Assembly: GCA_028015205.1 (NCBI GenBank)
Contig: CM051514.1
Span: forward strand, 25,746,150 to 25,810,149
Direction: 5' to 3'
DNA: 64,000 bases
DNA from: Mytilisepta virgata
Taxonomy: Eukaryota; Mollusca; Bivalvia; Mytilida; Mytilidae
This document shows positions 17,128 to 27,819 of this stretch, piece after piece. Below the pieces are notes generated by a model. It did not search any database, was not told the DNA's origin, and saw only the letters and a program-made list of their open reading frames with translations. Position 1 is the first letter of the stretch, and each line of letters opens with the position of its first letter. The position numbers were made by a program, and so were the translations under genes.

Positions 17128-19863
17128 CAAAGGACAAGAGAAAAACAGTGATGAGCAACAAAGAACAAGAGAAAAACAGCGACGAGCAGCAAAGAGCACG
17201 AGAAAAACAGCCACGAGCTACAAAAACCAAGAGAAAAACATTGATAAGTAGTAACGAGCAAGAGAAAAACAGTGATGAGCCGTAAAGAACAAGAGAAAAA
17301 CAGCGATGAGCAGTAAAGAACGAGAGAAAAACAGGTATGACCAGTAAAGAACAAGAGAAAAACATTGATGAGCAGTAAAGAACAAGAGAAAAACAGTGAT
17401 GAGCAGTAAAGAGCAAGAGAAAAACAGTGATGAGCAACAAAGAACAAGAGAAAAACAGCGATGAGCAGCAAAGAGTACGAGAAAAACAGTGATGATCAAC
17501 AAAGAGCGAGAGAAAAACAGCCATAAGCAGTAAAGAACGAGAGAAAAACAGCGACGAGCAGTAAAGAACAAGAGAAAAACAGCGACGAGCAGTAAAGAAC
17601 AAGAGAAAAACAGTGATGAGCAGTAAAGAACAAGAGAAAAACAGCGATGAGCAGCAAAGAACAAGAGAAAAACAGCGATGAGCAGCAAAGAGTACGAGAA
17701 AAACAGTGATGATCAACAAAGAGCGAGAGAAAAACAGCCATAAGCAGTAAAGAGAAAGAGAAAAACAGCGATGAGCAGTAAAGAACGAGAGAAAAAGAGC
17801 GACGAGCAGTAAAGAACAAGAGAAAAACAGTGATGAGCAACAAAGAACAAGAGAAAAACAGCGATGAGCAGCAAAGAACAAGAGAAAAACAGCGACGAGC
17901 AGCAAAGAACAAGAGAAAAACAGCGATGAGCAGCAAAGAGTACGAGAAAAACAGCGATGAGCAGCAAAGAACAAGAGAAAAACAGCCATAAGCAGTAAAG
18001 AGCAAGAGAAAAACAGCCATAAGCAGTAAAGAACGAGAGAAAAACAGCGATAAGCAGTAAAGAACGAGAGAAAAACAGCGATGAGCAGTAACGAGCGAGA
18101 GAAAAACAGCGATGAGACGTAAAGAACAAGAGAAAAACAGCGATGAGCAGCAAAGAGTACGAGAAAAACAGCGATGAGCAGCAAAGAACAAGAGAAAAAC
18201 AGCGATGAGCAGTAACGAGCGAGAGAAAAACAGCGATGAGACGTAAAGAACAAGAGAAAAACAGCGATGAGCAGCAAAGAGTACGAGAAAAACAGCGATG
18301 AGCAGCAAAGAACAAGAGAAAAACAGCCATAAGCAGTAAAGAGCAAGAGAAAAACAGCCATAAGCAGTAAAGAACGAGAGAAAAACAGCGATAAGCAGTA
18401 AAGAACGAGAGAAAAACAGCGATGAGCAGTAACGAGCGAGAGAAAAACAGCGATGAGCAGCAAAGAGTACGAGAAAAACAGCGATGAGCAGCAAAGAACA
18501 AGAGAAAAACAGCCATAAGCAGTAAAGAGCAAGAGAAAAACAGCCATAAGCAGTAAAGAACGAGAGAAAAACAGCGATAAGCAGTAAAGAACGAGAGAAA
18601 AACAGCGATGAGCAGTAACGAGCGAGAGAAAAACAGCGATGAGACGTAAAGAACAAGAGAAAAACAGTGATGAGCAGTAAAGAGCAAGAGAAAAACAGTG
18701 ATGAGCAGCAAAGAGTACGAGAAAAACAGTGATGATCAACAAAGAACAAGAGAAAAACAGCGATGAGCAGCAAAGAACAAGAGAAAAACAGCGATGAGCA
18801 GCAAAGAGTACGAGAAAAACAGTGATGATCAACAAAGAGCGAGAGAAAAACAGCCATAAGCAGTAAAGAGCAAGAGAAAAACAGCGACGAGCAGTAAAGA
18901 ACAAGAGAAAAACAGCGATGAGCAACAAAGAACAAGAGAAAAACAGCGATGAGCAGCAAAGAGCGAGAGAAAAACAGCCATAAGCAGTAAAGAGCAAGAG
19001 AAAAACAGCGACGAGCTACAAAAACCAAGAGAAAAACAGTGATGAGCAACAAAGAACAAGAGAAAAACAGCGATGAGCAGCAAAGAACAAGAGAAAAACA
19101 GCGACGAGCAGCAAAGAGCACGAGAAAAACAGTGACGAGCTACAAAAACCAAGAGAAAAACAGCGATAAGCAGTAACGAGCAAGAGAAAAACAGCGATGA
19201 GCAGCAAAGAGTACGAGAAAAACAGTGATGATCAACAAAGAGCGAGAGAAAAACAGCCATAAGCAGTAAAGAGCAAGAGAAAAACAGCGATGAGCAGTAA
19301 AGAACGAGAGAAAAACAGTGATGAGCAGTAAAGAACAAGAGAAAAACAGTGATGAGCAGTAAAGAACAAGAGAAAAACAGCGATGAGCAGCAAAGAACAA
19401 GAGAAAAACAGCGATGAGCAGCAAAGAGTACGAGAAAAAACAGTGATGATCAACAAAGAGCGAGAGAAAAGCCAGCGATGAGCAGTAAACAGCACGAGAA
19501 AAACAGTGACGACCAGTAAAGAACAAGAGAAAAACAGTGATGAGCAGTAAATAGCAAGAGAAAAACAGTGATGAGCAACAAAGAACAAGAGAAAAACAGC
19601 GACGAGCAGCAAAGAGCACGAGAAAAACAGCCACGAGCTACAAAAACCAAGAGAAAAACAGCGACGAGCTGCAAAAACCAAGAGAAAAACAGCGATAAGT
19701 AGTAACGAGCAAGAGAAAAACAGTGATGAGCCGTAAAGAACAAGAGAAAAACAGTGATGAGCAGTAAAGAGCAAGAGAAAAACAGTGATGAGCAACAAAG
19801 AACAAGAGAAAAACAGCGATGAGCAGCAAAGAGCACGAGAAAAACAGCGATGAACAAGATAAG
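17128..19863 (-). repeat. Right arm 31-bp tandem array
   Basis: Mirror of 6700-9435, unit for unit. The only difference I find between the arms is here: G at 17797, where the left arm (G at 8766) predicts C. The long open frames on the - strand are by-products of the repeat. Confidence 0.9.
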
Positions 19864-20672
19864 AGCAGCATAGACGAACACCAACAAGCAGCAGGAGCGG
19901 AAGCAGCAGCGAAAACACCGACAAGTAACCCCAAGAATCTTAAATCAGCAGGTGAATATAGTCATTATTAGCGATGAGCAGCATGGAGCAGCGAAGAGCA
20001 AGCGAAGAGAAGCGAAGCATAGAGCAATGAAATAGACCGCCGTTGCTAAGGACTCCCCTCCATTGAGCGGTGACAAGCATCAACTTGAGGTAAGGGGACA
20101 TAATCCAATCCTAGTCCTCACAGAAAACATCACTCACAGATGAAAAGAGCGGGATAAGGGGAGATAATTCAATCAAAGATCCAGACGACCGAGAAGAGCG
20201 GGAAAAGGGAGATAATTCAATCTGGCTCAATCCCTTATGAATTTGAAGTGGTACTAGTGTTAGGGTAAACGATTGTCTTTAGGGTGCTTTCAGGTCTGAG
20301 TACAGAGCAGCGTTGAGCAGCAAAGAACAAGAGAAGAGCAGCGATGACCAAGCCTGAGTAGCCATGAGCAGCAAAGAACGGGATGGGGCAAGAGAAACTA
20401 AGTGAATGCAATGAAATGGACCGCCGTTGCTAAGGCGGTTGCTAAGGATACCCCTCCATTGGTGACAAGCATCACTTGGAGGTAAGGGGACATAATCCAA
20501 TCCTAGTCCTCACAGAAAATACCCACAGTTGAAAAGAGCGGGATAAGGGGAGATAATCCAATAGTGTACTTCGTATACTCTCGGACTTCGACATAACAGT
20601 GAGAGACCGATGAAAGAGCCAGAGACGACCGAGAAATGCGGGAAAAGGGGAGATAATTCAATCTGGTGAAGC
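19864..20672. repeat. Right arm spacer with duplicated blocks
   Basis: Mirror of 5891-6699. No gene seen. Confidence 0.55.
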
Positions 20673-21142
20673 ATGAAACTTCCGGGTCCGTGACTTGCGT
20701 CACTTCCGTCAACAAATGGCGGAAAAAACACCCTACTTCCGGTTGCACCAACCACTTCCGGTTCCGCCCGAACATGCGCAGACCACACATCCGGGTCCTA
20801 CCACGTGACTTACGTCACTTCCGTCAACAAATGGCGGAAAAAACACCCTACTTCCGGTTGCGCAAACCACTTCCGGGTACTTCCGGTTCCGGTCACACAT
20901 GCGCGGACGACACATCCGGGTCCTAGCACGTGACTTGCGTCACTTCCGTCAACAAAGGGCGGGAAAACTACCCACTTCCGGTTGCGCATGCGCGCAAAAA
21001 TCACTTCCGGTTCCGGTCACGTCACTTCCGGTTCCGGTTACGTCACTTCCTGTGACGTCATTTCCGGTTCCGGTGACGTCACTTCCGGCTCCTCCACGCT
21101 CCTCCACCTCAAATGCTAATTTGCCTGTGCCCATATACTACT
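20673..21142 (-). promoter_or_regulatory. Right terminal region: ETS/CRE/NRF1/E-box cluster
   Basis: Mirror of 5421-5890. With both ends carrying it, any transcription it drives would enter the element from both sides. Confidence 0.6.
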
Positions 21143-21148
21143 CATAAG
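21143..21148. other. Right 6-bp target-site duplication CATAAG
   Basis: Partner of 5415-5420. Confidence 0.9.
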
Positions 21149-22061
21149 TACCAGTTTACATGTGTTTGATCATACCATAAAACCAATACTCCTATATGGG
21201 TCTGAAATATGGGGAACTTTTAACCCATTTTCAGCAAGATTCAGAAATGGAACTTTACCATTTGATAAAGTCTATTCCAGTTTAAAATGTGAGCGACTAC
21301 ACATCAAATTTAGTAAACTTGTTTTAGGTGTCCAAAAAAAATCCACAAATTTTGGAATTCTATCCGAGCTAGGGCGATTCCCATTATATTATGATATAAT
21401 TAAATCTATGTTAAATTACTGGTATCGCTTGGAAAATCTTGATACCAGATTTTCTCTTCTCAAAGACGCTTATGTAACATCACAAAATCTTTTTCATTCA
21501 AAAAAACCATCTTGGTATGGCTCTATGAAGTCAGTTCTTCAAATGATCCCAGACATCAATCATATATCTTTATCATTACCAAAAATTAATAGCTTCAAAG
21601 CTAATGTGAAAAAAATTTTAAAATCATATTTTATAGACGTATGGCACACTGAACTGATAAAGTATTCAGATGGTAAACTTAGAACTTATGTAACATTCAA
21701 ATCAAATTTTGGAAGAGAAAAATATCTTTCCATTATGGGGAATTATGAACAGAGACGAAGCTTAACAAAGCTCAGAATTTCATCACAACACTTAAGAATT
21801 GAGGTCGGAAGGTATCAGGGTACTCTCCTAAATGACAGAACTTGTACTCGTTGTAACTCCGGAGATGTGGAGGATGAATATCATTTTCTATTTCAATGTG
21901 TTAAATTTAATGATGACCGCATTCATCTATTTCAAGAAATAACTAAAAGTTGCCCCAATTTTTTAACTCTTAACTCAAGTGATAAAATGATATGGCTTAT
22001 GAACACAGAAGATAAGTCAATTCTCACTGCTGCTGGTAAATTTATTTCTAAAAATTGTTAA
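21144..22061 (+). pseudogene. Retrotransposon ORF2, C-terminal part
   Basis: Continues the reverse transcriptase ORF cut at 5420. The frame is set by joining the two CATAAG copies; a GTG at 21162 is not a real start. It opens with VFDHTIKPILLYGSEIWG, the conserved segment after the RT thumb in this LINE group. Near its end is a zinc knuckle C-x2-C-x9-H-x4-C (CTRCNSGDVEDEYHFLFQC), residues about 228-246 counted from 21162, which is typical of CR1/L2/Jockey ORF2 C-termini. It stops at 22061 and is followed by the 3'UTR. Confidence 0.9.
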
Positions 22062-22620
22062 TTATGTGGCTTTCTTGTCTGCTTCAGACACGAGGAGGAC
22101 TGTGTAAATAACACAGCTCCTTGAGCACCGCCCCTTGGTGTCTGTTGCAGTAGGGAAACCTACACAATACCTATTCCTGCAGTATATTTTATTTGCTGTG
22201 AATAAACTTGAAATTTTGTTACATTTATGTTTGTTTCTCTGCATCAGATACGAGGAGGCTTGTTAGAGCTTTTAAGCTCACAATCCTAGAGCATCGTCCC
22301 TTGGTACCTGTTGCAGCTAAACAATCAATTATATTTATACATTTCCAGCAAAAATATTATAAAATAAAAACAACTGCAAATAAATCAAGTGAGAGAACAT
22401 TTGCCACATCTCTGGAGTAGCAACTCTTAAATACTTTTTTTAAATTTTTTTTTTAACATATAATAGCCTGTATAACTTTATATCAATTTTAGGTGTATTA
22501 TATGAATGTCATGTAAAAAACTGTATGTTGTAACGATTATATTTGTTATGTGTATATGCCCCCCTGGGGACCTAATTTGGAAAACAAAATATCTTATCTT
22601 ATCTTATCTTATCTTATCTT
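22062..22620 (+). other. Retrotransposon 3'UTR and (ATCTT)n tail
   Basis: Two related segments, each with CAGA-ACGAGGAGG and then CCTTGGT-CCTGTTGCAG-like sequence, lie near 22083-22150 and 22245-22315. The end is (ATCTT)6 at 22591-22620, a simple-repeat tail as in CR1/L2-type LINEs in place of poly(A). Confidence 0.75.
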
Positions 22621-23180
22621 ATATATATTCTGAAAGGCCATTATGTTAGCATTGTTTCAATCATGATAAAATAAATAAAAAATATCCATGGAAACCTAGT
22701 TGGCATAGCAACATTTCAAAAATTGTCATAAAAAAAGCTTTAAAAATGTTAAATTTCACTCCACTTCGGCTTAAAATTGAGGTCTGATGCAGCGTTTCAA
22801 TCCAATTGAGACTTAATTTTTCAGATTCTGCATAAAATTCCATTACATATGTGGAAAAAAAAGGTTTACTTTTCCGGCTCTTTTTTTCGCAATTTAACTT
22901 ACCAGTGCAGGTGCCGATTATCACTGTCAAAGTTTTACACACCACATGTCAATTCACAAGTCCCAGTTTATGACCTCCCATTACTTGTCAGAAGCAAAAT
23001 CAGTTAATGTTTTCGTATTTTTTTAAACTAAAATCTATCCTCTTCCAGTCAATATTACAATTTTGAGGTTAAGACATTTATTATTTATCTATCATGTAGT
23101 CAAACTTTACCAACTCTAATAATTAATAAAATTCTGGGGGTGCATTTCTCCGAAACTAAGACAATTAGTGGAGTGCAACC
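22621..23180. repeat. Right copy of the flanking direct repeat
   Basis: 22825-23180 matches 1-357. If this is a target-site duplication it should start at the LINE tail, so 22621-22824 should also lie just left of the window. A 94-codon minus-strand frame here is not recognised. Confidence 0.8.
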
Positions 23181-23855
23181 AATACAAATAAACACCCCGA
23201 TCCTATTGCACTCATTTATACCCATAACCTGTTAAATGAAGCAGTATTTGTGGCGTGTTTCTAGCGTAACGGTTTTTACAAGGTGGTGAAAACATAACAG
23301 GATGAAAAATTGTGTTTACGTTTAATAGGCGAAAATAAATTTGAAACGGGATGTCCAGATTTTCACCTTAATTTGCTAGATGCACTTGACCATTGTATTT
23401 TACACGAGAGTCCCTAGTAAACATTGTAGTAGTCATCAATCTTTTTTTTAAAATTAGTTCAAAGGGGTTGGTCATTGCATATCCTTATATCTGAAGAGGA
23501 GATTTTTTTTCTAAAAATGCGCATGCATTTTCTGAGCCTCGGCAGATATGTATTTCTCCTTGTCAACAACTCGTGCAGTTTTTAATGAGGTGTGCAACAT
23601 AACAATCAGTAATAGTCGTATATCTTTCCTGTTAAGCATAGGAATAAATTATCACATGTGTGTCAAACATAAATCATACAAAAGGATGTGTTTGGTGTGA
23701 AGTTCTATTTTTGACATTTTAAGGTCAGAAAAATCCGAAAGATCTGCCAATATTTATATATCCAGATATATCAGTATACGCCCTGTACAAAAAATCACAG
23801 AACTGTCTACATTCACAGATATAGCTATCGTCGGAAACACACGAAACGTTGGACT
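23181..23855. other. AT-rich flank, no gene seen
   Basis: Apparently unique non-coding DNA after the direct repeat; no recognised element. Confidence 0.4.
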
Positions 23856-24358
23856 TACGCTTTGCTACAATTACCGACCGTGGGTCAATTCATTATTTTT
23901 TTTTGTCGTTCTCATGAATAATTCATGAACCATTTTGATTGGTTTCAACACGATTCTGTAATGGGAATAGAGCCAATCAAGTGATAGTTAAAAGACTTGC
24001 TTTGGGTCAAGATATATTTCATCGCCGTTACGGAATTCCAGTGTGTTTTCGATATAGTTTTCAAACAAAGTAAACAAGTTTTCATACTTTCAAAGAGAAT
24101 GCATTACTGATCACGTGAAAAAAATTTCTACACAACAAACATTTATAAACTGCATTACGCACGTGGGCACCGTCCCGGTTACTTTCCAAAGCACTTTTCC
24201 GATCTCCAAAGTGGAGAACGTCACTATTGTTAGAATCTCCGAAGTGAATTCCATTTGTGTTAGCAGTAATTTCAATGGTCAATTTAATTCATGAATATTT
24301 ATGAAAACGAGAAAAAATAAATGATTTTACCCACGGTCGGTAAGTGTAGCATAGCGCG
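23856..24358. mobile_element. Foldback MITE-like element (about 500 bp)
   Basis: Terminal inverted repeats of about 75 bp: TTACCGACCGTGGGT with ATTCAT and a T run at 23871 onward, against ACCCACGGTCGGTAA at 24329-24343. Pairing extends outward through TTTGCTACA / TGTAGCATA and inward through CTCATGAATAATTCATGAA-like sequence. No ORF, so non-autonomous. Confidence 0.65.
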
Positions 24359-24642
24359 AGCACGACCGACCGTGGATTTTCGATGATGAGATATATATCA
24401 GTTGTTTAATGTAAGCTCTGTGCACAGTTACTGCCGAAAAACGTGTAAAGTTGACAATTGGAAAAATGAAGTCATGATGTTTATCATAGAGCTTTGTTTA
24501 TGTTCTCCACGGATTAATCCATCGTATCCATTTCAATTTGTTCTAAGCTTAAAGAAAATCTTTGGCAGCTTTAATTTAAATTCCATAAATTTGTTTTACA
24601 TATGGTAGTTTAACGATAGGACATGATGGTTTATAACCATCC

Positions 24643-24720
24643 TCGATTATAGCTCAGCTGGTAGAGCAGTGTATTATTGAAGCGACGGTTCAGAGTTCAG
24701 TCCTCTGTCGGAATATCGTG
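24643..24720 (+). repeat. tRNA-like sequence (tRNA pseudogene or SINE head)
   Basis: TAGCTCAGCTGGTAGAGC is a strong A box with a GCTC/GAGC D-stem. CAGAG-TTCAGTC-CTCTG is a perfect T-stem with a 7-nt loop and B box. Acceptor and anticodon stems do not pair, so this is not a working tRNA. Confidence 0.5.
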
Positions 24721-26362
24721 TGAATAACACGAGTCAGCTATAATAATGTTTTATTTTTTCTGTCGCTTCTTTCTTTTTTTGAAGTTTACTTTTTAAGTAT
24801 TAACGTATTTACAGCATGCAAATGAAGCATGCGATTTAAATAATAACTTTGATATGTTAGTACGAACAGCTGGTGGAGAAACATGTATTGGCAAAAGAAT
24901 GCCGAAGTGATATTTCACAAGTTCAAAATCCCAGGACAAGGCTTGAGAACACCGATGTAAACTACTATTACACATACTAAATATCACATGGCAAACTAAA
25001 CAGAATCTGTACAAGACAGAACAAAAACTAAAATCGGAAGTGACATCAAGTGCTCCGGAATGTTAAAACAGAAAGCTGAAAAAAATAATTTCAATACATT
25101 CAAATCAGTCAGAAACAAGTAGAACAATGTAAATATGAAAATGAATTAGTCTCTATAACTTGAACAATCTATGTAAGAAATGAGCTGTCAATTTTTCAAT
25201 CTAATGCAACGTCATATGTAACGTCGATTTTCATTAGATGACTTTGAAAATTTCATACCATCAATTCATGCAATTGATGCTGTTAAAGTTGTCGACACCT
25301 ACAAAAATTCATTTCTGGATTTCAAAAATACTGTTTTCACCAAACATCTTTGCATTTATATCAGAATGGATGGCAACTATAATTGTATTTCAATATTTGC
25401 TGACATTTGTGGTTTGAATAGTTGCAAATGGAGTTCAATCCGAGGTCAAAGTTTACAAGGTTCAGTGCTCATTATATCCTATTTGTGCAACCATAGATAC
25501 ATGTACATTTCACCGAGTCTCTTGAGAAACATGTAGACATTTAAACTACATGTACTTCAACATAAATACATGTAAATATATATTCCAAGTGTCTGACTTT
25601 AATTAAGGGAATACGATACAGTAGAAGGTGGGATAATCTCTGAAATAAGCATGGACTCTAACTCTGTTCTTTTGCAAACAGAAGTTCATTACTTCAATAT
25701 AATAATACTAAAATTTACAGAACAAATTAGCAGAGGAATTTTTTGTACATGCATCTAAAGTTACCAAATTATTATCATTCTAAACTTGGCATAAAATTTG
25801 CATAATTCCCGAATTAGTTTGAATATTTTTCATCAACTATTTATCAGAAAACAATGTCTATGTAGTTGATAATATTTTACGAAAGACCTGGTGAAGTTAT
25901 CTTTTTGCGTTAGAAGTTAGATAGTTTTTGTGACTGTCTTGAAAAATTAAAATGTTATAGTTTTTGGCTCAAATATACCAATATCAGTGTCAAATATCTA
26001 AGAATTGATATCATGAAGGTATGTTTTTCTTTCCATATTAGAAAAGTATACATAAAAATTCACCATTTGATAAATTATCAGCAACCAATCAGTAGGAGAA
26101 CCCTACTGTATTGTATTCCCTCAATAGTGATTCATTTGTGTATAAGGTGTGAGCATTATTTTTATTGATGTACATATTTCTTTAAAAGCAGACCAACTAT
26201 CTATTACAGATACCCCCCCGAATGCAATTAGAGTGAGAAGGTTGGAAAATCCGTAGAAAAAACATTGCATTTCATCGGATGCATAGTTAGCTTGATTGTT
26301 TCAAGGGTGCTGGGAGTGAATAGGTTATTCAAGAGACAACTAGAATACTGACAATGTCAGAA
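24721..26362. other. AT-rich flank, no gene seen
   Basis: Non-coding and low in GC. Open frames here are short and show no recognisable domains. Confidence 0.4.
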
Positions 26363-27021
26363 AGGGCCCTGTCGGCTTTTGTGATTGAACTCATGGGAAT
26401 CAAAAACACTTCAAAGTCTAGTTGTGATTTCATACATTCATTTTATCTATCAAAATGCATGAAGCTAAATTCTCAAAATTTCCTTCCATATAAAAACACA
26501 GTTTTCCCCCAAAAAGTGTTTCCCATTTTCCCTTAAATTCAAAAGGGACCTTTCTTTGATCATGTCTAACACCGTGTATAAAATTTATGAAAATCTGTGA
26601 AGGCAATCTTAATTCCCAAAATATGCATTTTTTCATATAAAAACTAAGTTTTTCCCCAAACAATGTTTTCCGATTTACCTAAAAATCAAAAGGGACCTTC
26701 CTCTGATCATGTTCAACACTGTGTATAAATTTATGAAAATCTGTGAAGGCAATCTGAAGTTATCATACGACATAAGGTTAATTCTCAACATATGCATTTT
26801 TTCATATAAAAACTAAGTTTTCCCGAAAAATTGTTGTCCGATTTTCCTCAAAACCGAAAGGGACCTTCCTTAGGTCAAGTCCAATATTGTGTATAAAAAT
26901 CATAAAAATATCCGTGAAGGCAATCTTTAGTTATCGTACGACAAAGGAAATGCCGACGGACAGATGGACGGACGAGATTGATTACTAATAGGGCTTCCGC
27001 CATGTCCCATGGCGGGGCCCT
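26363..27021. mobile_element. Short-TIR repeat with three internal tandem units
   Basis: Bounded by AGGGCCCT (26363) and GGGGCCCT (to 27021). Inside are three related units of about 145-165 bp, each with CATATAAAAAC(T/A)(A/C)AGTTTT, AAAGGGACCTT and GTGAAGGCAATCT. The end is GACGGACAGATGGACGGAC. No ORF. It resembles a repeat widespread in bivalve genomes (from memory). Confidence 0.55.
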
Positions 27022-27819
27022 AAAAATTATTCATTGATGTTTACACAATGTACATAAAAAATACCAATTATATAAAACATGAATAAATAAACACAAATCA
27101 AACAATTGTAAAAATTCAATGACACTTTATGCCTCTAAATATACATGGAATGTATAGGATTCAAAAAATCTTAATTACATTGACAGAAAATCACATTGTA
27201 CAGTCTGTCCTGTTGTTAAAATTTTATAAGCCGCTAAATTTATCAGCTAAATATAATTTGTATTGTGCAGAAAATAGATAAATATAAATATCAAATAGCG
27301 AACTTCTCGTTTGACCGGGTATAATGATATTTATAGGTTTCAGGTATTTACAAAATCCCCTTCGAATTCAAAGGAACAACAAAACGTTGAATAGGACCGA
27401 ATTATTGAAATATTATGAAAATATCACCTAATTCCAATGCGATTAATATTTTGATTTTGAAATATGTTTTAAACTGATACCATTTGGAGGGGGTGGAAAG
27501 GGGGGTACCTTTCTCCTTTCTCCCGCCCCTCTCTCCTTTCTCCCGCCCTTCTGCTTCCATCTCCCACCTTAACAACCGTCTTTTTTCAGATCAATCGATT
27601 TTAATACAAATTTGAATTAATATATGACCATATATAGGTGGCATAGGTCTTTATTAAAGCATATACTGATTTTACGAACAAGGCCTGCCTCCGACTCGTA
27701 CGCAAATTAATACACAATGTTGGAATGTTGTCAATGGTGCATTTTGCATAACCCAATGTCAAGAAACTCATTTTTGATATGTATGGTCATGTATGAGGAT
27801 CATGAAATTAGACATAGTT
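27022..27819. other. AT-rich flank with a polypyrimidine patch
   Basis: No gene. CTCCTTTCTCCCGCCC repeats at 27512-27550, and a similar pyrimidine patch with TCCACCCCCTCC occurs at 29995-30075. Confidence 0.4.

Larger units (their letters stand above)
5421..21142. mobile_element. Giant palindromic element with Polinton-like ends (15,722 bp)
   Basis: Every position i pairs with 26563-i, so the arms are equal in length with no indel. They run 5421-13241 and 13322-21142 around a short imperfect axis. I find one arm mismatch (8766 against 17797). The ends are AGTAGTATATGGG / CCCATATACTACT with a 6-bp duplication. Polinton/Maverick elements are known for AG/CT ends, 6-bp duplications, a 15-20 kb size and inverted repeats, but theirs are usually only hundreds of bp long. 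No polymerase B, integrase, protease, ATPase or capsid gene is visible, so movement probably depends on proteins supplied elsewhere. Gene content (PC4-like, Bcl-2-like, zinc proteins) with close TATA boxes is virus-like. A sequencing foldback artefact is unlikely because the flanks differ on the two sides and are halves of one retrotransposon. Confidence 0.88.
358..22620 (+). mobile_element. Non-LTR retrotransposon (CR1/L2/Jockey-like group), interrupted by the palindromic element
   Basis: The element runs 5'UTR, ORF1, ORF2 (endonuclease then reverse transcriptase), 3'UTR and an (ATCTT)6 tail at 22591-22620. Coding is on the + strand. Without the 15.7-kb insert and one duplicated CATAAG, the retrotransposon is about 6.5 kb. 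ORF1 with an SGNH-like domain and ORF2 with a C-terminal CCHC knuckle fit the CR1/L2/Jockey side of non-LTR elements; I cannot fix the clade by eye. It looks young: the flanking direct repeats are nearly identical and ORF2 rejoins in frame. An endonuclease-to-RT frame change suggests this copy is defective even without the insertion. Confidence 0.88.

Noticed and set aside
5421..21142. Foldback chimera or missing-adapter sequencing artefact
   Set aside because: Such artefacts also mirror the flanks. Here the flanks are different halves of one LINE gene, with a target duplication and a diverged axis.
24643..24720. Functional tRNA gene
   Set aside because: A and B boxes, D-stem and T-stem are good, but acceptor and anticodon stems do not pair.
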